NCBI RefSeq assembly: GCF_016774335.1
Contig: NZ_JAETWA010000010.1
Coordinates: 88,659-152,658, forward strand
Length of the DNA stretch: 64,000 bases
Direction of reading: 5' to 3'
DNA from: Luteimonas saliphila
GTDB taxonomy: Bacteria; Pseudomonadota; Gammaproteobacteria; Xanthomonadales; Xanthomonadaceae
Part shown: piece by piece, positions 57,814 to 64,000 of the stretch
How the letters are laid out: each line of letters begins with the position of its first letter
Position numbering within the stretch: the stretch's first letter is position 1
Program-made: the position numbers and the translations under genes
The notes under the pieces: model-generated
Seen by the model: the letters and a program-made list of their open reading frames with translations, nothing else
What the model was told of the DNA's origin: nothing
The model's database searches: none

Positions 57814-58642
57814 TCTCCGCGACGCCATTGGCGGCCTGCGCCTGGCGAGCGCGCACCCAGCGCATCTGCTCGCGGAAGGTGGCGGTCCAGTAGCGGTCGC
57901 GGTGCGCGGCGAGGAAGGCGAGCAACTGCTCGTGCGCCTGGTTGCCGATCGACAGGTGGTCGCCGCCGATGCCGTGGAAGGTGAAGTTGATCATCGTGCC
58001 CAGGCGCCCGGCCTCCTCGACCAGTGCGATCAGTTCGGCGCCGGACATGTCCACCGGCACCGTCACCGGCACCGCCGCGCGGTCGAGCGCCAGCATGTCG
58101 GGGATCGCGGCACCGCCGACCAGCTTGATGCCGAGGAACAGCGGCGCGATCGCCTCGATGTAGTTGCCGTCGCTGGCACGCTGGTCGCCGCAGGGGGCGG
58201 TGTAGGTGAACTCGGTGCTGCCGTCGATCGCGTGCAGCATGGTGTTGGCCAGTTCGACCTGCGCGCGCATCTGCGCCACGCTGGTGGCGTCCAGATCCTG
58301 CTCCGGTTGCACCCACTCGCGGCCCGGTCCCTGCGCCGAGCACTGGTGGAACAGACTGTGGTTGCCCAACTCGTGGCCGTTGCGCGCGGCGGCGCGCCAG
58401 TCCTCCAGGCGCTCGCGCACCGTCTGCGCGCCGAGGATCAGATAGAACGTGCCCTTCAGGCCGTGGCGGTCGAGCGCGGGGATCGCGTTGTCCAGCTGCG
58501 ACGGCACCGCGTCGTCGTACGACAGGCTCACCGCCGCGCGCTGCCCGCCCGGCCAGGCGAACGCCGGTGCCTGCGCCATGGTGGCGCCGCAGGTCAACGC
58601 CCATGCCATTCCGACTGCGGCCAGCTGAACGCGAAGTCGCAT
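57791..58642 (-). CDS. secreted polysaccharide deacetylase family protein
   Basis: 283 residues from the ATG at 58642. A signal peptide (LAAVGMAWALTCGATMAQA) precedes a NodB-type fold: SLSYDDAVPSQLDNAIPALD (catalytic Asp pair), GTFYLILG, and HELGNHSLFH for the metal-binding His residues. It would remove acetyl groups from a polysaccharide or peptidoglycan in the periplasm. The substrate is unknown. The gene converges with and slightly overlaps the ThuA gene. Confidence 0.88.
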   Translation of the reverse strand: MRLRVQLAAVGMAWALTCGATMAQAPAFAWPGGQRAAVSLSYDDAVPSQLDNAIPALDRHGLKGTFYLILGAQTVRERLEDWRAAARNGHELGNHSLFHQCSAQGPGREWVQPEQDLDATSVAQMRAQVELANTMLHAIDGSTEFTYTAPCGDQRASDGNYIEAIAPLFLGIKLVGGAAIPDMLALDRAAVPVTVPVDMSGAELIALVEEAGRLGTMINFTFHGIGGDHLSIGNQAHEQLLAFLAAHRDRYWTATFREQMRWVRARQAQAANGVAEISPAPAR

Positions 58643-58823
58643 GCGGTTCCCCTCCTGCCGTGGCCGAAGCGCCCATGGTGCCGCAGATGACCGCTCCCGT
58701 GCACGCAAGGGCCGGGCGTCGGCCCGGGCGCTGTCACCAACTGTTCCCGAATCGGCAACACGATCTTGACGGTGCGCGTCCTACGCTGCGCGCCCGGAAC
58801 GCGAACAGACGGCCAGGTGCCCG

Positions 58824-59033
58824 GTGATCGAAGGCAGGATCCGAATCGAAGTACAGCGCGACGTCGACGGCGGCTGGTCGGTGACCCGAAACCGCATCGT
58901 CGACGGCTGCTTCAGCGACATCGCCGCGGCCAACGACTACGCCAGCGCCTGCGCCCATCGTGCCCGGCGCGCGGGTATCGCGGTCGAACTGCGCACCGCC
59001 CCTGCGGAGACTGTGCCGCATCTGGCGGCTTAG
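58824..59033 (+). CDS. small protein of unknown function
   Basis: 69 residues from a GTG start with GGCCAGG upstream. VIEGRIRIEVQRDVDGGWSV begins a two-stranded beta segment followed by a helix (SDIAAANDYASACAHRARRAG), a layout like small DUF2188-type proteins. It converges with the MFS transporter gene. Coding is moderately supported. Confidence 0.5.
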   Translation: MIEGRIRIEVQRDVDGGWSVTRNRIVDGCFSDIAAANDYASACAHRARRAGIAVELRTAPAETVPHLAA

Positions 59034-59054
59034 TGCGCTGGCCGGCACCTGCGG

Positions 59055-60293
59055 TCAGCCTGCGTCGAACAGCGCCCTGGGCGTGCCCGGCCGTCGCGCG
59101 GTCGGGAACCCGGTGACGATCGCCGCCGCCGCCAGTCCCACCAGCAGCGAACCGATGTACATCCACGCGTAGCTGCCATAGCGGTCGAACAGCCAGCCTC
59201 CGACCAGCGGCCCCAGCGCCATCCCGAGCCCCGACAGCAGCGTCATCGCCCCGATCACGCCGCCGAGGATGCGCGGCGGGAACGCCTCGCGCGCGAGCGA
59301 GGCGTACAGCGGCATGGTGCCGCCGTAGGCCAGGCCGAACACGAAGGCGACCACGTAGAAGCCGTCGAGCTGGCTGACCGCGAGATAGGACACCGCGGCT
59401 GCCGCCTGCACGCACAGCCCCGCCACCAGGACCGGCTTGGCGCCGTAGCGGTCGCCGAGCGCGCCGAACAGCAGCCGCCCGCCGAGTCCGGCCGCGCCTT
59501 CCATGCTGTAGATCGTCACCGCGGTGGTCACCGACAGGCCGCAGCCCACCGCGTAGCTGACGGTGTGGAAGATCGGCCCCGAGTGCGCCGCGCAACAGGC
59601 GAAAAAGGCCAGTCCCAGCACGATGAACGGTTTCGAGCGCAGCGCCTGCGCCGTCGTCATGTCATCCGCGGATGCATCCGGACCCACGAGCGGTTGCGCC
59701 GCGGCAGGCAGCGCGCGCACGAACCAGGTCGCCGGCAGGGTGAGCGCCCACGCCAGCACGCCGACGATCAGCAGCGTCTCGCGCCAGTCGTAGTGCGCGA
59801 GCAGCCAGGCCACCAGTGGCGACATCGTCAGCGGCGCGACGCCCACCCCCGCCGATACCAGCGATACCGCCAGGTTGCGCCTGCGTTCGAACGCCGCCGC
59901 CGTCGCCGCCATCACCGGCGCGAAGAAGCTCGCCACCGCCACGCCCAGCAACACGCCGAACGCCAGCTGGAACTGCAGCAGCGTCGTCGCGCGGCTGGCC
60001 AACACCAGAGACAGTCCGAGCAGGAGCGCGCCGGCCAGCACCACCACCCGCGGCCCGACGCGATCGCTCAGCATGCCCCAACCGAAACCCGCTAAGCCGC
60101 TGACGAGGAACGCCAGCGTCATCGCCATCGACAGCCCCGTGCGCGACCAGCCCGTCGCCGCACTCATCGGCTGCAGCAGCACCGCGAGCGAGAATAGCGC
60201 GCCGATGCCCACGCAGCCGAGCAGCGCGCCGGCGGCGACCAGCGGCCAGTTGCGGTCGAGGACGGCTGTGGCGTGCGTGGTGGGCGTGGGCAT
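59055..60293 (-). CDS. MFS transporter
   Basis: 412 residues with about 12 membrane helices. The loop 2-3 motif is GFGWGMLSDRVGPRVV and the loop 8-9 motif LFGALGDRYGAKPVLV. Sequence style is that of oxalate/formate- or monocarboxylate-type antiporters, but substrate cannot be fixed. The start ATG at 60293 gives a short hydrophilic N-terminus (MPTPTTHATAVLDRNWPL). No operon partners are evident. Confidence 0.87.
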   Translation of the reverse strand: MPTPTTHATAVLDRNWPLVAAGALLGCVGIGALFSLAVLLQPMSAATGWSRTGLSMAMTLAFLVSGLAGFGWGMLSDRVGPRVVVLAGALLLGLSLVLASRATTLLQFQLAFGVLLGVAVASFFAPVMAATAAAFERRRNLAVSLVSAGVGVAPLTMSPLVAWLLAHYDWRETLLIVGVLAWALTLPATWFVRALPAAAQPLVGPDASADDMTTAQALRSKPFIVLGLAFFACCAAHSGPIFHTVSYAVGCGLSVTTAVTIYSMEGAAGLGGRLLFGALGDRYGAKPVLVAGLCVQAAAAVSYLAVSQLDGFYVVAFVFGLAYGGTMPLYASLAREAFPPRILGGVIGAMTLLSGLGMALGPLVGGWLFDRYGSYAWMYIGSLLVGLAAAAIVTGFPTARRPGTPRALFDAG

Positions 60294-60596
60294 GGCGGGG
60301 CGTTCGGGTGGGATTCCGGACACGACGGGCGGGCGGGACGCATTTCGACAGGCCGCGCCGGGGGGGGCGGCACCGGGGTCGGCCCGGTTCTCCATGGATG
60401 TCCTGTGCCCGGATGCGTGCCGGCACAGTCGTTTCCGACCCCGGCTTGCGCCATGTCCGCGAGCAGCGGAGCCCATTCGGTCCGCCGGCCACCGCCTATA
60501 CTCGGCCCGGTGCGCGACCGCCCGGGAACCGGCGTGCGCCCGCGACCCTCCGTCGCGGCCGGAATGGATTCCCGCCATCGACAAAAGGATTTGCAC
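60294..60596. promoter_or_regulatory. intergenic region with possible -10 box (TATACT at 60497) for the following gene
   Basis: 303 bases between the divergent MFS gene and the 150-residue protein. TATACT at 60497-60502 is 95 bases before the ATG; the -35 position is poor (CATTCG). The leader carries an AAAGGA ribosome-binding site at about 60584. Otherwise I see nothing. Confidence 0.35.
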
Positions 60597-61049
60597 ATGA
60601 AGCATGCACGCGTGCTCTGCGCGGCGGTGCTCGCCATCCTCGCCACCACTTCGTACGCCGCCGGAACGCAGGACGCCAGCGCGCCCTGCGAACGCAACTT
60701 CACCGTCGACGGCTCCTTCGGCAGCGGCCGCGTCTATGCCACCGACGCCGACGTGCCGGGCGTGGCCTACCTGCCGGCGCTGTACCGGGTCCGCGACAGC
60801 ATCCAGGCGCAGGGCCTGGACATCGTCGCGGTGCAGGAGAAGAACGGCTACATCCGCGCCGCCAACCCGGTGAAGGGCGGCGAGGGCGGTACCGCCAACG
60901 CACCGCTGCGCGTGCGCGTCACGCCGCTGGAGACCGGCGGCGTCAACGTGTCCCTGAATTTCACCATTGCCGGCGGCCAGATGACCCGCAAGAAGGCGGT
61001 GATGGAAAACATGTGCAAGATCGTGGCCGCGGCCGCGGCCGCGGGGTGA
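60597..61049 (+). CDS. secreted protein of unknown function
   Basis: 150 residues with an AAAGGA ribosome-binding site and a signal peptide (ARVLCAAVLAILATTSYAAG). The mature domain (CERNFTVDGSFGSGRVYATD; DIVAVQEKNGYIRAANPV; NVSLNFTIAGGQMTRKKAVM) is predicted mainly beta and has two cysteines that may pair. The end is a run of GCGGCC triplets encoding alanines. I do not recognise a family. Confidence 0.65.
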   Translation: MKHARVLCAAVLAILATTSYAAGTQDASAPCERNFTVDGSFGSGRVYATDADVPGVAYLPALYRVRDSIQAQGLDIVAVQEKNGYIRAANPVKGGEGGTANAPLRVRVTPLETGGVNVSLNFTIAGGQMTRKKAVMENMCKIVAAAAAAG

Positions 61050-61213
61050 TGCGGGACGGGGGGCGGCGTCGCTTCCTGGCCGGACGGGTTCCTGGCGTGT
61101 CGTCCCCGCGGAAGCGACGCTGACCGCACCGGTAACGGCGTGCGGGGGTTTTCCCTCGCGTTCACGACGGTCCGGGTAGCGTTCGTCCGCATTCCCGATC
61201 GTGGAGCGTCCCC

Positions 61214-61570
61214 ATGCGATTCGCACGCCGCACCCGTTCTCTCGCGTCCCTGGCCGTGGCGCTGGGCCTGCTGCTGCCTGCCGCCACCGCGTTCGCCGAT
61301 CCGCCGCCGCATGCGCGCGGCAAGGGTCCGCCGGCCCATGCCGGCGGCCCGCACCATGCCAAGGCGCCGCCGCCGGGCTGGGTGAAGCAGGCTTGGCGCA
61401 AGGGCGACCGCCTGCCGCTGGCCGAGCTGGACGGCTACTGGATCGACGATTACGCCCACGACCGCCTCAGGCCGCCGCCGCGCGGCCACCGCTGGGTGCG
61501 CCAGGACGACGGCCGCTATCTGCTGGTGGCCATCGCCACGGGGTTGATCGTCGACGTCCTGCTGCGTTGA
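61214..61570 (+). CDS. RcnB-family periplasmic protein
   Basis: 118 residues. A signal peptide (LASLAVALGLLLPAATAFAD) precedes a Pro/His/Gly-rich spacer and the RcnB core (KGDRLPLAELDGYWIDDY; PPPRGHRWVRQDDGRYLLVA; ATGLIVDV). RcnB in Escherichia coli modulates nickel and cobalt homeostasis, but most members of this family are uncharacterised, so metal specificity is unproven. No rcnA is nearby. Confidence 0.8.
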   Translation: MRFARRTRSLASLAVALGLLLPAATAFADPPPHARGKGPPAHAGGPHHAKAPPPGWVKQAWRKGDRLPLAELDGYWIDDYAHDRLRPPPRGHRWVRQDDGRYLLVAIATGLIVDVLLR

Positions 61571-61692
61571 CCGGGCGGGATCGCGGGGAGGTTGCCGCTA
61601 CGCCCTCGCGCATTCGTGCGATCCGGGCAGTAGCGTTCGGGCGTGATTCGAGGAAAAGTTGCTCGCCCGCCAGCCCCGCGTGACGCGACCCC

Positions 61693-62145
61693 GTGCCACC
61701 GATCCACGACATCGACTACGACGATGCGGTTGCGCGCCTGCTGCGCGACAGCGGCCTGCCCACCGCAGACCTGCCCGACGTCCGCGTGCGCTTCCTTGGC
61801 GCATTCGATGAAGCGCGGCTGCTGGGATGCGTCGCCCTCGAGGAATGCGGCGGCGACGCGCTGCTGCGTTCGCTCGCCGTGACACCGTCTGCCCGCGGCG
61901 CGGGCCTCGGCGCCGCGCTGCTGGCCGCGGCCGAACGATCCGCGAGCGCGCAGTCCCGTTCGGTGCTCTACCTGCTCACCACCGATGCCGCGGCGTTCTT
62001 CTCGGCGCATGGTTATGCGAGCGCCGATCGTCACCGGGCGCCGCCCGGGATCGCCGCCACCGCGCAGTTCTCGGGATTGTGCCCGGCCTCGTCGCACTTC
62101 ATGCGCAAGCTGCTGTCGGCGGGCGACGCCGATACTGCCCGGTGA
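61693..62145 (+). CDS. GNAT family acetyltransferase, ArsN2-like
   Basis: 150 residues from a GTG start. Acetyl-CoA-binding pattern LRSLAVTPSARGAGLGAALLAAAE matches the GNAT Q/RxxGxG/A motif. The C-terminal YLLTTDAAAFFSAHGYASADR and the overall length match the ArsN2 group, named in arsenic-resistance islands. There are no ars genes around it, so an arsenic role is not demonstrated. Confidence 0.75.
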   Translation: MPPIHDIDYDDAVARLLRDSGLPTADLPDVRVRFLGAFDEARLLGCVALEECGGDALLRSLAVTPSARGAGLGAALLAAAERSASAQSRSVLYLLTTDAAAFFSAHGYASADRHRAPPGIAATAQFSGLCPASSHFMRKLLSAGDADTAR

Positions 62146-62179
62146 GCGCGAAGCTTTGTCCCTGCGTAGCCCATCGCGG

Positions 62180-62437
62180 CTATCGCCCCCGCGCGCGCAA
62201 CCACGCCAGTGCGCCCGCCTGCATGCCCTTGAACTTGGGGTCGTCGGCGAGCGCTGCCACCAGCAACCGTTGCGGTTGCAGGCGCCGCTTCAGTGCGTGG
62301 TAGAGCTGGGAACGCGTCTGCGACGATTCGGCCAGGTAAAGTCCCGGCGCCAGCGGCACCAGGTTCGGCGGTGGATCCGGGTGCGGCGATTCCCGCGTCT
62401 CGACGTAAACCAGATAGAGCGTGCCGGTGTCTGCCAT
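62180..62437 (-). CDS. small protein of unknown function
   Basis: 85 residues starting MADTGTLYLVYVETRESPHP. A beta-strand, a Pro-rich loop and a helical half (RSQLYHALKRRLQPQRLLVA; KFKGMQAGALAWLRARG) are apparent. No family recognised. It converges with the GNAT gene 35 bases away. Coding potential is plausible by composition. Confidence 0.5.
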   Translation of the reverse strand: MADTGTLYLVYVETRESPHPDPPPNLVPLAPGLYLAESSQTRSQLYHALKRRLQPQRLLVAALADDPKFKGMQAGALAWLRARGR

Positions 62438-62585
62438 CGGTCGCCACTATCGCGCGGCAGCGACCACGGGCATGTGAATCGCGGGCCTGGGTGCGGTACC
62501 GGGGCGATGCTCCACAGCGCAGCTTCATGACCGCCGTGTCCGCCGTCCTGTGCTCCACGCGCATCCCGCGGCGAAGATTCGCCCC

Positions 62586-62608
62586 GTAGGAGCGGCTTCA
62601 GGCGCGAC
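62586..62608 (+). repeat. single REP-like unit (GTAG head), unpaired
   Basis: GTAGGAGCGGCTTCAGGC... differs from the other units by a hybrid stem (GCGGC against GGCGC), and no inverted partner is found nearby. It lies in the 383-base gap between the genes at 62180-62437 and 62821-63687. The rest of that gap has no gene apart from the terminator at 62774-62798. Confidence 0.75.
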
Positions 62609-62773
62609 CGTCATCGCGCCCCGGCAATCCGCTCGCGCGAACGGCCTCGTCGATCCTTCGCGCAGGTCAGGATCGACGCCACGTCCGTCCCGCGGAATGT
62701 CCATGCAACCGCGCCTGCGCGGGGGACTACGGTGATCAGCGCTCGCCCCGTGCCCAGGGGCCACGCAAGAAAC

Positions 62774-62798
62774 AACGGCCGCAATCGCTGCGGCCGTT
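62774..62798 (-). terminator. rho-independent terminator of the alpha/beta hydrolase gene
   Basis: A perfect 10-base stem, AACGGCCGCA / TGCGGCCGTT, with a 5-base loop lies 22 bases after the hydrolase stop on the minus strand. It is followed on that strand by GTTTCTT, a T-rich tail, so it fits intrinsic termination better than any other hairpin in the window. Confidence 0.75.
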
Positions 62799-62820
62799 CC
62801 TCAGACGCTTCCGCAGTCTC

Positions 62821-63687
62821 CTACTTGCGCAGGAACGCGAGCAGGTCCTGGTTGAGGCGATCCTTGTGCGTGTCGGTAATGCCGTGCGGGCCGCCCGCAT
62901 ACACGATCAGTTCGGCGCCCGTCACCAGCGCCGCCGAGGCCTTGCCCGCCAGGTCGATCGGCACGATCTGGTCGTCGTCGCCATGGATCACCAAGGTCGG
63001 CACGTCGAACTTGGCCAGGTCCTCGCGGAAATCGGTGGCAGAGAACGCGGCGATCGAATCGAAGGTGTTCTTGTGCCCGGCCTGCATGCCCTGCACCCAG
63101 AACGACTGGATCAACCCGGGATTGGCTGTCGCACCCGGGCGGTTGTAGCCGAAGAACGGGCCCAAGGCGATGTCGAGGTAAAGCTGCGACCGGTTGTCGA
63201 TCGACCCCTTGCGCAGGCCATCGAACACCTCGAGCGGGAGGCCGCCCGGGTTGTCGTCGGTGCGCAGCATCAGCGGCGGCACCGCCGACACCAGCACCGC
63301 CTTCTTCACCCGCGTCGTGCCGTGGCGGCCGATGTAGCGCGCCACTTCGCCGCCGCCGGTGGAGAAGCCGACCAGGGTCGCGTCGCGCAGGTCCAGCGCT
63401 TCGATCACCGCCGCCAGGTCGTCGGCGTAGTGATCCATGTCGTTGCCGTCCCAGGGCTGGCTGGAGCGGCCGTGGCCACGGCGGTCGTGCGCGACCACGC
63501 GGAAGCCCTGTTCGGCGAGGAACAGCATCTGCGCTTCCCAGCTGTCCGAGCTCAGCGGCCAGCCATGGCTGAAGGTGACGACTGGGCCGTCCTTGGGGCC
63601 CCAGTCCTTGTAGTACAACTGCACGCCGTCGGGCGTGGTGACGGTGCTGGCGGTGCGATCGGTGTAGAGGCGGTTGCTGGCGTTCAT
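62821..63687 (-). CDS. alpha/beta hydrolase, non-heme chloroperoxidase/esterase type
   Basis: 288 residues from the ATG at 63687 with an AGGAG ribosome-binding site. The N-terminal [30 protein letters not shown] is the HGWPL oxyanion motif. The nucleophile is Ser109 in [17 protein letters not shown], the acid is in [13 protein letters not shown] and the His in [15 protein letters not shown]. The family is annotated as cofactor-free haloperoxidase, but most members are esterases. It has its own terminator downstream. No operon partner. Confidence 0.92.
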   Translation of the reverse strand: MNASNRLYTDRTASTVTTPDGVQLYYKDWGPKDGPVVTFSHGWPLSSDSWEAQMLFLAEQGFRVVAHDRRGHGRSSQPWDGNDMDHYADDLAAVIEALDLRDATLVGFSTGGGEVARYIGRHGTTRVKKAVLVSAVPPLMLRTDDNPGGLPLEVFDGLRKGSIDNRSQLYLDIALGPFFGYNRPGATANPGLIQSFWVQGMQAGHKNTFDSIAAFSATDFREDLAKFDVPTLVIHGDDDQIVPIDLAGKASAALVTGAELIVYAGGPHGITDTHKDRLNQDLLAFLRK

Positions 63688-63860
63688 GGCGAGTCTCCTG
63701 GTTGGGGGAGGGCGTGGAAGGCGCCTGCTCCGGTGACGCCTACTCTGGGCGTCCGGGGCTGCCTCCCGGCGACAGCGAGTCCTGAAAACTTGACCGGCCG
63801 TATCGCGATGTCCGTGGAGGACCGACGGGGAGACACGGCCGTCGATCGAAAGCCGCCCCG

Positions 63861-63938
63861 GCAGGAGCGCCTTCAGGCGCGACCCGACCCTGTCCGCGCC
63901 AGGCGATGCGGGGCGGTCGCGGCTGAAGCCGCTCCTAC
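63861..63938. repeat. paired REP-like repeat of mixed subtypes
   Basis: The unit at 63861-63883 (GCAGGAGCGCCTTCAGGC..., head GCAG instead of GTAG) faces an inverted unit at 63916-63938 of the GGC subtype (reverse reading GTAGGAGCGGCTTCAGCC). The pair joins the two subtypes found singly elsewhere. It lies in the 313-base region after the hydrolase start, which has no gene. Confidence 0.8.
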
Positions 63939-64000
63939 GAGGCGCATGCGGACGGGAGGAATGCGCGTCCCGCTCGACATGCACGGAATGGCCGACAGGG

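Overview
This is high-GC gammaproteobacterial chromosome. It most resembles Xanthomonadaceae/Lysobacteraceae (Lysobacter, Luteimonas, Xanthomonas relatives). The clues are an lptC-lptA-lptB-rpoN-hpf-ptsN-hprK-rapZ-EIIA-ptsH-ptsI-mgtE run that includes HPr kinase, a bifunctional XanB-type GDP-mannose enzyme, a MurU/AmgK recycling pair, and scattered GTAG-headed palindromic (REP-like) repeats. I saw no rRNA, tRNA, CRISPR, prophage or intact insertion sequence. Coding density is high, and most of the window is core chromosome with a more accessory right third. Family assignments rest on recognised motifs, not on database searches.

Left part (1-13.7 kb): a truncated fis with DUF3426 zinc-ribbon protein and prmA behind it on the minus strand; a large two-domain glycosyltransferase; a PHP-type lipoprotein hydrolase; Mn superoxide dismutase; a SlyD-like prolyl isomerase; yqgE-ruvX-pyrB; a secreted protein; a lipoprotein esterase; and mgtE.

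Middle (13.8-38.8 kb): the minus-strand regulatory and envelope block running kdsD-kdsC-lptC-lptA-lptB-rpoN-hpf-ptsN-hprK-rapZ-EIIA-ptsH-ptsI. It couples LPS/Kdo supply and transport, sigma-54, ribosome hibernation and a phosphotransfer chain with no sugar permease in view. On the plus strand are ibaG and murA. Then come three tandem DUF3108 proteins behind purM-purN, with a divergent DUF2066-PerM-Hda set. The most unusual gene of the window follows, a cytochrome P450 with an N-terminal Rieske [2Fe-2S] domain (33626-35392). It lies beside murU, amgK and xanB.

Sulfur block (40.5-50.4 kb): cysA, cysW, cysT, sulfate-binding protein, an OprP-like porin, a YezD/DUF2292 protein, cysK and cysG on the minus strand, with cysB divergent. 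This would take up sulfate, make siroheme and form cysteine under CysB. The reductase and ATP-sulfurylase genes are not in the window.

Right part (50.4-64 kb): mostly single-gene units. They include gamma-glutamylcyclotransferase, a PPOX-type flavin protein with a histone-H1-like tail, a serine hydrolase, a Gfo/Idh/MocA oxidoreductase, a MASE2-GGDEF diguanylate cyclase, ThuA and polysaccharide deacetylase proteins, an MFS transporter, RcnB-like, GNAT and alpha/beta hydrolase genes, and several small unknowns.

Three families of palindromic intergenic repeats occur. In two places the GTAG head of the repeat supplies the stop codon of the preceding gene.
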